Shown: piece after piece, positions 25,075 to 33,096 of the stretch
Position numbering within the stretch: position 1 is the stretch's first letter
Layout of the letters: every line of letters begins with the position of its first letter
IMG/VR virus record: IMGVR_UViG_3300047550_004781
Location: 1 to 57,901 of that record
Strand: one strand, 5' to 3'
Length of the DNA: 57,901 bases
DNA from: a virus
Program-made: the position numbers and the translations under genes
Notes under the pieces: model-generated
Told to the model about the DNA's origin: nothing
Seen by the model: only the letters and a program-made list of their open reading frames with translations
Databases searched by the model: none

Positions 25075-25599
25075 GACGAATCCGGTTATGCCAAATGGCT
25101 TGAATACAATAAGGAAAAATCCAAATCATCTAAAGTTGATTGGGTTATGGAGAAATTTGGCGTGGATCATGATCAAGCTTTAGAAATCATTGCAGCAAGA
25201 TATAAATCAAGATATACTTCACAGGCGGAACAGACATTTATCGACATGTTCGAGCATGCACTTGGTGAGTCGATACAATACAGTGTCAAGAATAAACAAT
25301 TTTGCATCTGGAACCCTTACCTCAATACCCCGTGTTTTTATGATATTGCTGACTCTAAACGGAAAAAAATTATTGAGTTCAATGGGGATTACTGGCATTG
25401 CAACCCAAGTAAGTATGCTGCCGATCATGTTTTGCGTCACACCGGAGCAACAGCCAAGCAAATTTGGGAAAGAGATTATCTCAAAAAGAAAGCGGCTTTG
25501 AATAAAGGCTTCAAAATTAAAATTGTTTGGGAAGGCGACTTTCAAAACAATCATGAAAAAATCCTAAAGGAGTGTGTAGAATGGTGGAACGAGAGCTAA
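25063..25599 (+). CDS. Vsr-like (EDxHD-type) homing endonuclease between intein halves
   Basis: Readable from GTG 25063 at the edge of the TnpB element; sequence outside the element starts at DESGYAKWLEYNK, and ATG 25147 is the first internal start. Catalytic core KKIIEFNGDYWHCNP matches the Vsr/EDxHD pattern (E-D-WH) of the nuclease family described with fractured genes and split inteins. A TSQAEQTF helix precedes it and KIKIVWEGDF follows. Stop TAA 25597-25599 overlaps the next gene in another frame. The insertion may have removed its original start or its fusion to the N domain. Confidence 0.82.
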   Translation: MVVHDESGYAKWLEYNKEKSKSSKVDWVMEKFGVDHDQALEIIAARYKSRYTSQAEQTFIDMFEHALGESIQYSVKNKQFCIWNPYLNTPCFYDIADSKRKKIIEFNGDYWHCNPSKYAADHVLRHTGATAKQIWERDYLKKKAALNKGFKIKIVWEGDFQNNHEKILKECVEWWNES

Positions 25600-25712
25600 C
25601 AACCATAGATCAAATAGAATGCCTTGGCGAATTTGAGGATGAATATGTATATGATATTGGAATTGATGCGCATCATCCATACTTCTTTGCCAATGACATT
25701 TTAGTCCATAAT
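25581..25712 (+). other. split-intein C-terminal splicing domain
   Basis: 44 residues from a genuine ATG with ribosome-binding site, ending HN before Ser+1. The size matches natural C-inteins of about 35-45 residues. Confidence 0.85.
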
Positions 25713-26597
25713 TCAGTCTACTTCTCAGCATATCCTGTGATGAGCAAACTGGAAGAATTCAAGGATTTTGAATGGAGCAAGGAAGCCATTGTGCAACTGT
25801 ATGACCAGATTGCAGACATTACCAACGATAGCTTTCCTGAATTTATGAAACAGGCATTCAATGTGCCCGAACATAAATGTGTTATCAAAGCTGGTAGAGA
25901 ATTGGTGGCCAGCAAGGGTTTGTTTATTACCAAAAAACGGTATGCAGTTTTGATATACGACAAAGAAGGCAAACGCAAGGACTTGGATGGCAAGCTTGGT
26001 GAAATCAAGGCCATGGGTCTGGATCTCAAGCGCAGTGATACTCCCAAACCTGTGCAGGATTTTTTGAGTGATGTGTTGGTGTCAGTGTTGACTGATGCAA
26101 CCAAACAACAAGTGTTTGACAAGATCAAGCAGTTCCGTGCTGAATTTGCCAGCTGGCCCAGTTGGTCCAAAGGCACTCCCAAACGTGTGAACAATCTTAC
26201 CATGTATGGAGACATCAAACGCAATCAGGACGGCCTCAAGGATGTGTTCAGTAACAGGGGCGATGCCAAAAAGAAAACTATTCCAGGTCACGTGTTGGCC
26301 AGCCTAAACTACAACAATCTACGTGAAATCTACAACGACAACACCAGCATGCCCATCCAGGATGGATTCAAGGTAATTGTATGCAAATTGCGCAGCAATC
26401 CATTGGGCTTGACCAGTATTGCCTATCCGGTGGACCAACTTATCCTACCACAATGGTTCAAGGATTTGCCTTTTGACGATGAACTCATGAGTGAGACTTT
26501 GATTACCAAAAAGGTGGAGAATTTGTTGGGTGTGCTCAATTGGGATCTAAATGAAGCTCGAAACAATGAAAGTTTCGATCAACTGTTCACTTTTTGA
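25581..26597 (+). CDS. polB: split-intein C domain fused to DNA polymerase B C-terminal part
   Basis: Has its own AAGGAG 8 nt before ATG 25581, in a different frame from the overlapping nuclease gene, so it is separately translated. Residues 1-44 are the intein C domain (block F EYVYDIGIDAHHPYFFAND, block G ILVHN). Splicing would occur at N|S, with Ser codon 25713. Residues 45-338 are the polymerase thumb and C-terminal region, starting SVYFSAYP and including KKRYAVLIYDKEGKRK. Together with 21567-23450 this rebuilds a full T4-type polymerase by trans-splicing. Confidence 0.9.
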   Translation: MVERELTTIDQIECLGEFEDEYVYDIGIDAHHPYFFANDILVHNSVYFSAYPVMSKLEEFKDFEWSKEAIVQLYDQIADITNDSFPEFMKQAFNVPEHKCVIKAGRELVASKGLFITKKRYAVLIYDKEGKRKDLDGKLGEIKAMGLDLKRSDTPKPVQDFLSDVLVSVLTDATKQQVFDKIKQFRAEFASWPSWSKGTPKRVNNLTMYGDIKRNQDGLKDVFSNRGDAKKKTIPGHVLASLNYNNLREIYNDNTSMPIQDGFKVIVCKLRSNPLGLTSIAYPVDQLILPQWFKDLPFDDELMSETLITKKVENLLGVLNWDLNEARNNESFDQLFTF

Positions 26598-26657
26598 CAA
26601 ATTGCAATGATTCATGGGCTATATAGTTGACCCCTATGAAAAAAAGGAAACAAAATT

Positions 26658-26954
26658 ATGATCTCCCGTCTTAAGAATTGGGTTCGCACACTCATTTATG
26701 GCCATCAACCTACAAGTGTTGTTGTTGAACCATCAGGAGTGTATGTACCTCCTCATCCTATGAACCCTATTGTTGTTCAACCTTCCCCATCCAACACATC
26801 TGTTGCACCCATGGAAACTCCCCCAACAACTCCAACAGTCAAGACAAAGCGCCTCAAGACTTCCAGGAAGTCGCAGCCTGCTGATCAAGACAGTGGGAGC
26901 AAACCCAAGGCTACAAGAAAGCCCAAAAAAGTTGACACTGCCTCAATTCCCTAA
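26658..26954 (+). CDS. low-complexity Pro/Lys/Thr-rich protein
   Basis: 98 residues from ATG 26658; AAAGGAAA lies 9 nt upstream. After a short basic helix (MISRLKNWVRTLIYG) the chain is Pro/Val/Thr-rich and then Lys-rich (KTKRLKTSRKSQ, KPKATRKPKK). Probably disordered and nucleic-acid binding by charge. No family. Its end holds a possible promoter (TTGACA 26932, 17 nt, TATATA). Confidence 0.5.
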   Translation: MISRLKNWVRTLIYGHQPTSVVVEPSGVYVPPHPMNPIVVQPSPSNTSVAPMETPPTTPTVKTKRLKTSRKSQPADQDSGSKPKATRKPKKVDTASIP

Positions 26955-26957
26955 TAT

Positions 26958-26988
26958 ATAGGACCTATACTATTAGCAAAGGTCCTAT
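26958..26988 (+). promoter_or_regulatory. hairpin directly before the Thg1 start codon
   Basis: ATAGGACC (26958-26965) pairs with GGTCCTAT (26981-26988); loop of 15 nt. The ATG at 26992 follows 4 nt later and there is no recognisable ribosome-binding site, so the stem may control initiation. Confidence 0.45.
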
Positions 26989-26991
26989 GTT

Positions 26992-27798
26992 ATGGATGAT
27001 CTAGGTGATAGGCTCAAAGCCTATGAAACCCAAGAAACTTCCCGGAAGCTACTTCCGGGGGTTCCTGTTTATGCCAGGATAGATGGTAGATCATTCTCAA
27101 AGTTTACAAGAGATATGATCCGTCCATTTGACTCAAGACTGCATGACGCTATGGTTAGTGCTACACAACACTTGGTTGATCAATCTGGTGCAACTATCGG
27201 TTACACTGCCTCCGATGAAATCAGCCTGGGTTGGGCCTTGACTGATCACATGAGTCAAATGCTGTTTGATGGCAAGCTGCACAAACTTCACAGCGTGTTG
27301 GCCAGCATGGCAACTGTGGCATTTGTTAGAGCTGTTGCAGAAAACTTTGAGGATGCGGACAAATGGTTGGACAAAATGCCGCATTTTGATGCACGGGTGA
27401 TGAGTGTGCCCAACTTGGATGAGCTGGCCAACTGCTTTCTATGGAGAAATTGGGACTGCACGAAAAATTCCATCAGCATGGCAGCCAGCCACTTTTATAG
27501 TCACAAAGAACTGGATGGCAAAAATTCAGCACAAAAGCAGGAAATGATGTGGCAAAAGGGCCAGAATTTCAACGATTACCCCTCAGAATTCAAGCGCGGA
27601 ACATTTGTTCGACGCAGGAAGATCCAGCAAGAATTCAATCCAGCTGCGTGGGCCTTGATCCCGCTGGCACATCGTCCTCCATTGGATGAATTACTGCTGA
27701 GAACCCAAACCGTCAGCTATGATCTCCCTCCTTTGAGCAAGATCAACAACCGCGTAGAAGTTTTGTTTGACGACGCTGAGCCTAACAGTCTAAGCTAG
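26992..27798 (+). CDS. thg1: tRNA-His guanylyltransferase family protein (Thg1-like)
   Basis: 268 residues. Thg1 family enzymes add nucleotides 3'-to-5', to tRNA-His or to repair 5' ends of tRNAs. Palm motifs: VYARIDGRSFSKFT (first metal Asp) and IGYTASDEISLGW (Asp-Glu pair), plus CFLWRNWDCTKNS. Length is close to the family's. No tRNA gene is in the window, so the substrate may be host tRNAs damaged by defence nucleases; that is inference. A hairpin precedes the ATG. Confidence 0.9.
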   Translation: MDDLGDRLKAYETQETSRKLLPGVPVYARIDGRSFSKFTRDMIRPFDSRLHDAMVSATQHLVDQSGATIGYTASDEISLGWALTDHMSQMLFDGKLHKLHSVLASMATVAFVRAVAENFEDADKWLDKMPHFDARVMSVPNLDELANCFLWRNWDCTKNSISMAASHFYSHKELDGKNSAQKQEMMWQKGQNFNDYPSEFKRGTFVRRRKIQQEFNPAAWALIPLAHRPPLDELLLRTQTVSYDLPPLSKINNRVEVLFDDAEPNSLS

Positions 27799-27831
27799 CC
27801 AACTCCGCTCAGGATTAATTGGCAACAGCAC

Positions 27832-28026
27832 ATGCTCTATCAAAAGAGAATGAGACTGATAGAGCATGGCAAAACCACAAGAACTGTAGAGATTGGAAGT
27901 TTTGGCACAACAATGAATGGAAATCTCTAAACTATGGCAGTTGTCCCGATGCTCACTACACAAGTTGTTTTTGTTGTTCCACAAGACTATACTTGCGATA
28001 GTTTTCAACCCAAGGATCAACAGTGA
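27832..28026 (+). CDS. two tiny in-frame ORFs, possibly one broken small gene
   Basis: 27832-27930 (32 codons) and 27934-28026 (30 codons, ending QPKDQQ) lie in one frame separated by TAA. The second stop overlaps the next gene's GTG (GTGA), which hints that the downstream part is translated. Nothing else is recognised in the 224-base gap between Thg1 and the gene at 28023. Confidence 0.25.
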
Positions 28027-28232
28027 GCACAACCAAGAAAGCAACCTCCAAGTATCATACTGCCCAAGAACTCAAAACTCTCTTTGAAGCTTTGAACTCA
28101 GCCCCCAGCTATCTCAGCAAGAGATTCATTTTGCTGCACATGCTGGGCTGGGATGAAGACAAACTGCGACTCAACATGCAACTGGTAGAGCAAGAAAAAG
28201 ATCTTGCACGCATGGGCAAAACTGGCATTTGA
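28023..28232 (+). CDS. small helical protein
   Basis: 69 residues from GTG 28023 with AAGGA 7 nt upstream. Charged and helical throughout (YHTAQELKTLFEALNSAPSY, DEDKLRLNMQLVEQEKD). Sits just before the sliding clamp gene on the same strand. No family recognised. Confidence 0.5.
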   Translation: MSTTKKATSKYHTAQELKTLFEALNSAPSYLSKRFILLHMLGWDEDKLRLNMQLVEQEKDLARMGKTGI

Positions 28233-28289
28233 CATAGTGTCTACAGCCTATCACACTAACAAACAAGAATTTCAACAAGGGAACCATTT

Positions 28290-29042
28290 ATGGCCACAAT
28301 CAATATCAAGGATATCACACAGGATATCGTCAAAAATGCAGTCAGCACTGGCTTTTTTGATAAGATCAAAATCACAGCTGGCAAAAAATCCACCACAATC
28401 GAAGCCCTGGAAGGCAACAAGCAGGTTATTCTCAAGGGCGCAACACTCAATGCAGTGGACGGTTGGGATGGTGAATTTGGCTTGGCCAATCTCAGCTTGC
28501 TGAGCTCAATTGTCAATGACAGTGAATATGCACACAAAGACAGTGTGCTGGAAATGCAGTATCAGCAAAAGGGTGGTATTGATGTTCCCAGCGAGCTGCA
28601 CTATACAAACAAAAGCAAGAGCTTTCTAGCCTATCGTTTTGTCAGCAAGGATCTGGTTCCTGATCAGCCCAAATACAATGAACCACCTTGGGATGTGGTG
28701 ATCAAGCCCACCAAGAGTGGTATTCAGCAGTTCAATTGGGCAGCCAACAGTCTCAGCACTTATGAAAATTGCTTTATCCCCAAGACTGTGGATGGCAACC
28801 TCAAGTTCTTTATTGGTGAGGAAAACGGTGCCAACCAACGTGGTGGTGTGGTTTTTGCACACAATGTCACAGGTGATTTTGACAGCACATTCAAGTGGCC
28901 TATCGCACTTGTGAGCACCATCCTCAAGCTAGCAGACAGTGCAGACACTGAAATGAAGTTCAGCGTCAAGGGTGCAATTCAAATCGAGATCAACACTGGT
29001 CTTGCATCCTACAAATTTGTATTTCCTGCCCGAAGCAAATAA
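28290..29042 (+). CDS. sliding clamp, gp45/PCNA-like
   Basis: 250 residues, close to T4 gp45 (228). Two-domain clamp pattern: N-terminal NIKDITQDIVKNAVSTGFFD, a central LANLSLLSSIVN helix, strand-rich middle, and the closing KFSVKGAIQIEINTGLASYKF, which corresponds to the last strands of gp45. It would tether the polymerase and, in T4-type phages, activate late transcription. AAGGGAA precedes the ATG. A strong hairpin terminator follows. Confidence 0.75.
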   Translation: MATINIKDITQDIVKNAVSTGFFDKIKITAGKKSTTIEALEGNKQVILKGATLNAVDGWDGEFGLANLSLLSSIVNDSEYAHKDSVLEMQYQQKGGIDVPSELHYTNKSKSFLAYRFVSKDLVPDQPKYNEPPWDVVIKPTKSGIQQFNWAANSLSTYENCFIPKTVDGNLKFFIGEENGANQRGGVVFAHNVTGDFDSTFKWPIALVSTILKLADSADTEMKFSVKGAIQIEINTGLASYKFVFPARSK

Positions 29043-29046
29043 CACA

Positions 29047-29071
29047 TTTGGGGCGCTAGATGCGCCCCAAA
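29047..29071 (+). terminator. hairpin terminator after the clamp gene
   Basis: TTTGGGGCGC, loop TAGAT, GCGCCCCAAA, then CTTTCTC. Ten-base perfect stem; the following T tract is interrupted, so termination may be partial. Confidence 0.75.
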
Positions 29072-29090
29072 CTTTCTCGAGGATAATAGT

Positions 29091-29630
29091 ATGAGTGTGG
29101 AAAATGAACGCAAATTATTGTTGGATGTCAATCGTGCCAACGAACTGTTGATTCAATTGCGCAAATGCACTGACGTGAAACTGTTTGATGTGACCCAAGG
29201 CTATTTGAATGGTGCAGGCAGAATCCGCCATATTGTTCCTCACAAACAATCACAAACAAATGCTGAAACCTATCTGTTCACCTACAAGGCGAGAGTGCAG
29301 GGCAGTGTGGTAGAAATTGAAACAGAGATCAGAACTCATGACTACCAAAAATTGTTTTTGATTGCCCATCCTTGGTTGGTGAAAACTCGTGCCAAATTCC
29401 AAGATGGCAATTATACTTGGGATATTGATTTCTTCCGCACTCCCAAACAGGGCACTATCTATCTTGCCATGGCTGAAGTGGAAATGCCAGAATTTGAAGT
29501 AGATTGCCCTGATATTCTGCCTATTCTGCAGGCATATGCTGTGAAATGGATTGACAATGGCGACAAGAGATTCAACAACAAAAATCTCTGCAATGCCAAA
29601 AAGGTTGCCAAAATCCTAGCCACATTTTGA
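29091..29630 (+). CDS. CYTH-domain protein (triphosphate tunnel metalloenzyme-like)
   Basis: 179 residues. Starts with the defining ExExK (VENERKLLL), followed by alternating basic and acidic strands: AGRIRHIV, LFTYKARV, EIETEI, YTWDIDFF and LAMAEVEMPEF. CYTH enzymes bind triphosphates in a beta tunnel and hydrolyse inorganic triphosphate or make cAMP. Small phage versions are uncharacterised. GAGGA box before ATG 29091. Confidence 0.8.
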   Translation: MSVENERKLLLDVNRANELLIQLRKCTDVKLFDVTQGYLNGAGRIRHIVPHKQSQTNAETYLFTYKARVQGSVVEIETEIRTHDYQKLFLIAHPWLVKTRAKFQDGNYTWDIDFFRTPKQGTIYLAMAEVEMPEFEVDCPDILPILQAYAVKWIDNGDKRFNNKNLCNAKKVAKILATF

Positions 29631-29641
29631 AAGATTGTTCA

Positions 29642-29869
29642 ATGAAAAAAATCCGGCCACCACTCAACAGTCCCAGATTGATTTGTGAGGAATGCAAAAA
29701 TATTGCTCCCGCCCATGAGAAATGGGCTAACGACAATCAAGGGCAAGTGTTTTTGGTGGAAATGGACATGTGGCCCACCTACTACCAAGATGTGGCTGGT
29801 ATTAGAGTGGAATTTTGCAGTTGTCTATGCGGTACAAAATGGCTGCAAAAAAAGAGGACTGAGCCTTGA
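29642..29869 (+). CDS. small Cys-rich protein
   Basis: 75 residues from ATG 29642 (TTG 29627 is an alternative, overlapping the CYTH stop). Two Cys groups, ICEECKN and FCSCLCG, about 40 residues apart, could bind one zinc. No family recognised. Confidence 0.5.
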   Translation: MKKIRPPLNSPRLICEECKNIAPAHEKWANDNQGQVFLVEMDMWPTYYQDVAGIRVEFCSCLCGTKWLQKKRTEP

Positions 29870-29923
29870 TTTATATACTACAATTGACTATGTTTAAACA
29901 TGACAAACAAGGAGTTTTCTATT

Positions 29924-30295
29924 ATGGTTGATCCTATTCGGATGATCTATGTGACCTTTCAACGTGAAGGTATCCATCGTTATCCAGCAGCTGGTACAGA
30001 TCCAGCACTGGAACAAGTAAATTTTCTTCAATTTCCGCACCGCCACCTGTTCGTGTTCAAAGTAGGAATTGGTGTAAAACATTTGGACCGTGAAATCGAG
30101 TTCATCCTGTTCAAGCGTTGGCTGGAAGGTCTGTATGGTGACGGTACTCTACAACTGGATTTCAAGAGCTGTGAAATGATAGCTGAGGATCTATATGCAG
30201 CCATCAACGCCAAATATCCAGGTCGCACTGTGAGCATTGATGTGAGCGAAGATGGCGAGAATGGCGCTTGGTTGATGTGGAAGGCAGAATCCTGA
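29924..30295 (+). CDS. queD: QueD-like (6-carboxytetrahydropterin synthase fold) protein
   Basis: 123 residues from ATG 29924, set by AAGGAG 9 nt upstream. T-fold pattern of QueD/PTPS: a first His in REGIHRYP, the zinc pair in PHRHLFVFKV, DREIEFILFKRWL in place of the DF-helix, then KSCEMIAEDLY (the T-x-E helix) and VSIDVSEDGENGAW (strand with Glu). QueD turns dihydroneopterin triphosphate into CPH4, the QueE substrate. folE, dpdA and queE follow within 9 kb, which supports the call; divergence from bacterial QueD keeps it tentative. Confidence 0.65.
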   Translation: MVDPIRMIYVTFQREGIHRYPAAGTDPALEQVNFLQFPHRHLFVFKVGIGVKHLDREIEFILFKRWLEGLYGDGTLQLDFKSCEMIAEDLYAAINAKYPGRTVSIDVSEDGENGAWLMWKAES

Positions 30296-30297
30296 TC

Positions 30298-31392
30298 ATG
30301 AATATCCTACCAAATATTTGGGTATTTGGATTGGAGCCACTGGACAACCGTTATACGGCCCAGTGGCACACCAATATTCCGCAAGAATTAGCCAACAAGG
30401 CCAGCAATCAGGCAAATATTTGCTCAATTAATGGTGTTCAAACATCCAGCAATACCACATCTGGTGCATTTTTGAATTTCAGTGATACCAATCGTTGGAA
30501 GAGCACACAGTTGGTGGAATTTCTCAACAAAATGGATGCTGGATTGACCACTCCAAATGATGTGTTTCTGTTTACAGATGCTTGGAACCCCGTGATCCTA
30601 CAAATCAAATATATAAATGATCTGTTAGGATACAATTGGAAGATCCATGGGCTATGGCATTCTGGAGCCTACGACCCCACTGACATCCTAGGCTACAAAA
30701 TGGCCAAGCCTTGGCCCTGGGAGTTTGAGCGCAGTGTATTCCATGCTTGTGATACAAACTGGTATGCCACAGATTTCCACAGACAAATGTTTTTGCGTAA
30801 CTTGGGAATTGCTCAAGAGTTTCATCACAAGTCACAACTGAGTGGGCAACCACATGGCAGCATTGTAGAGCACATGAAGAAGGCAGCTGCCAACACCGCA
30901 TCCAAACAGGGAGTTGTGTGGCCACATCGCTACAATGATGACAAACAACCTCAGATTGCTGAAGATCTGAGTGCTGCCATGCAATTGCCCTGGTGCATTA
31001 CTCAAAAGCTTGATCTCAACAAGCATGACTATTATCAACAGTTGGCGAACAGCCAAGTGATTTTCAGTTGCAGTTTGCATGAAAACTTGGGCATCAGTAT
31101 CATGGAAGCTGTTTTGGCAGATGTGATTCCTGTGCTGCCCAACAGGTGCTCCTATAGTGAGATGTATGCTGATGATTTCCTTTATCCCAGTGAGTGGACT
31201 GCCAACTATGAAAATTTTCAAGAGCACAAACAAAAGTTGGTGGATTTTATCCAATATCGTTTGGATCATCCCAAGAAATTCAACCGCCAACTGGCCAAAC
31301 AGAAGAAAGTGCTGCTGCAACGATATCTTTCAGCTGATGTCATGTTTGACTCTATCGTGCAAGATATTGCAAACTCAACTCAAACCATATAA
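30298..31392 (+). CDS. GT-B glycosyltransferase, QTMAN/DUF3524-like
   Basis: 364 residues from ATG 30298. The C-terminal Rossmann half has the retaining-GT nucleotide-sugar motif SLHENLGISIMEAV followed by IPVLPNRCSYSEMY; the middle has VVWPHRYNDDKQP. That WPHR-x-x-x-DK plus HE-x-x-G combination is characteristic of the family containing QTMAN, which mannosylates queuosine in tRNA. Between the QueD-like gene and dpdA, it is a good candidate to glycosylate a 7-deazaguanine base. Family resemblance is by eye; substrate is inference. Confidence 0.72.
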   Translation: MNILPNIWVFGLEPLDNRYTAQWHTNIPQELANKASNQANICSINGVQTSSNTTSGAFLNFSDTNRWKSTQLVEFLNKMDAGLTTPNDVFLFTDAWNPVILQIKYINDLLGYNWKIHGLWHSGAYDPTDILGYKMAKPWPWEFERSVFHACDTNWYATDFHRQMFLRNLGIAQEFHHKSQLSGQPHGSIVEHMKKAAANTASKQGVVWPHRYNDDKQPQIAEDLSAAMQLPWCITQKLDLNKHDYYQQLANSQVIFSCSLHENLGISIMEAVLADVIPVLPNRCSYSEMYADDFLYPSEWTANYENFQEHKQKLVDFIQYRLDHPKKFNRQLAKQKKVLLQRYLSADVMFDSIVQDIANSTQTI

Positions 31393-31401
31393 GATTTGTA
31401 T

Positions 31402-33060
31402 ATGAAAAAAATCACCAGTCCCAATCCACATTTGAAAAACTCCTATGAAAACATGAAACCTGTTGCTGGGAGAGACATGTGGACTACCAATCGTGATTTT
31501 GCCTGTTTTTTACCGAGTATCAGTGCGATCTATGCTAGGTTGGTCAGTCAACCCAACGAACGGACCATTTCTGGCTTGCCCAATGGACTGGATGATCTGA
31601 ATTTCCTTCAGCCCAACACCAATTTGTTCTATTATCCTATTGCCCTCTACAGCAGTGGGCATAGTGTGTGGGATCTTGATCAAAGTGACATTCAAGAAGC
31701 CATGGTGCAAAAGCGTGATAAATCCAGCACAGTGATTGTGGGCGACAGTGGCGGTTATCAGATTGCCACTGGTGTGCTCAAATGGCCCTGGCAGAAGAAA
31801 AAAGATCAATCCGATCAAGATTGGACTAGGGACAAAGATACTATCAGGATGCAAATCCTGCGTTGGTTGGAACACACATGTGAATACAGCATGGTGCTAG
31901 ACGTGCCCACAGGCAGCTTGCTCAAGTTTGGTAACCATCCCATCACGGGTGAAAATTTGCATCCTGGCGTGAAAAATTTCCGTGACTGTTTGAACAGCAG
32001 CATGGAAAATCATGATTTTTTCATCCGCAATCGCAAGGAAGGCAGAACAAAGTTTCTCAACGTCTTGCAGGGCCGTAATCAGGAAGAAGGTGACGTCTGG
32101 TGGGATGTGGTCAAGGATTTGCCGTTTGAAAGCTGGGCATATTCCAATGTGCAAGCCAGCAACTTTGCCATCAATCTTCGCAGGATCATCATCATGCGTG
32201 ATGGCAAATATTTGGATGGCAGAGACTGGGTCCACTATCTGGGCAATGGCAAAATCAAGGCTGGTTGTGCGTTGACAACCTTACAACGGGCCTGGAGAAA
32301 ATTTATAAATCCCAACGTGACTCTCAGTTATGACGCAGCCAGTCCGTTTGTGAATGTGGCCAAGGGTAACATATACTACAGTTGGGAAGTATCTCCACAA
32401 AGCATTGCCTACAAGGGTGGTGCTGTACCTGACCAAAAAGAGCTCAAAGGCAGCCAGGAACTGTTTCAGGACTGGATTGACAGATATAACACCAAATGGA
32501 CTCGTCGCACCAGCGAGGTAGCCAAAAAAGTCACAATTGGTGATATTTGTGTCAAGGGGTATGAGGATCTTAACTTCAAGAAAGTTGCTTTTACTCAACG
32601 AGAATTGGAAAGCGAAAGCTACAAGCAGAGCTTGGAAGCCATTCATGGTGAAAAATTCCGATTCAGTGATGAATATCGTCAATATCTCATGCATGAACAC
32701 CAAGAACATGGTAATCAATTGTTTGGTTGGGGCAAGCAAGAATTTGCAGAACATGAGAAATATCAGGTCAAATGGCCCAGCAGCATGGATGGATTGAGCT
32801 ATGTGTTGGGCATGAGCCACAATGTGGAATTGCATATTGACGCCATTCAACATGCTTGCGCCATGCAAGATCTACCCATCAACAAACGCAAGCAACATGT
32901 GAGTTCAGATCTTATAGAATTTGCTGGTGGTCTTTGTGAACAAATACTAACTTCAGAAAAACCCATGGATTTAATTGACAAACATGCTCGCATGCTAACA
33001 AAAATTACAGGCATGGACGCTGACAATAATATCAGCATGGATTTTAATCTATTTGCTTGA
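31402..33060 (+). CDS. dpdA: DpdA-like tRNA-guanine transglycosylase family protein
   Basis: 552 residues from ATG 31402. TGT-fold signatures: IVGDSGGYQIATG (general Asp at ~115), FLNVLQGRNQEEGD, WAYSNVQASN and LSYDAASPFVNVAKG (nucleophile Asp at ~311). The Cys/His zinc site of tRNA TGTs is not apparent, and the ~200-residue C-terminal extension is unlike bacterial Tgt. Phage DpdA proteins swap guanine in DNA for 7-deazaguanines, blocking restriction. Neighbours folE, queE and the QueD-like gene supply the precursor. Confidence 0.8.
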   Translation: MKKITSPNPHLKNSYENMKPVAGRDMWTTNRDFACFLPSISAIYARLVSQPNERTISGLPNGLDDLNFLQPNTNLFYYPIALYSSGHSVWDLDQSDIQEAMVQKRDKSSTVIVGDSGGYQIATGVLKWPWQKKKDQSDQDWTRDKDTIRMQILRWLEHTCEYSMVLDVPTGSLLKFGNHPITGENLHPGVKNFRDCLNSSMENHDFFIRNRKEGRTKFLNVLQGRNQEEGDVWWDVVKDLPFESWAYSNVQASNFAINLRRIIIMRDGKYLDGRDWVHYLGNGKIKAGCALTTLQRAWRKFINPNVTLSYDAASPFVNVAKGNIYYSWEVSPQSIAYKGGAVPDQKELKGSQELFQDWIDRYNTKWTRRTSEVAKKVTIGDICVKGYEDLNFKKVAFTQRELESESYKQSLEAIHGEKFRFSDEYRQYLMHEHQEHGNQLFGWGKQEFAEHEKYQVKWPSSMDGLSYVLGMSHNVELHIDAIQHACAMQDLPINKRKQHVSSDLIEFAGGLCEQILTSEKPMDLIDKHARMLTKITGMDADNNISMDFNLFA

Positions 33061-33096
33061 CAATTCTCAACTACACATATTATCTTTTGGAATCAT

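Noticed and set aside
23451-25712. LAGLIDADG endonuclease in the polymerase intein
   Set aside because: No LAGLIDADG motif; the nuclease is Vsr-like and separately framed.
26594-26625. Promoter TTGACA ... TATATA before 26658
   Set aside because: Spacer of 20 nt is too long for a sigma70-type promoter.
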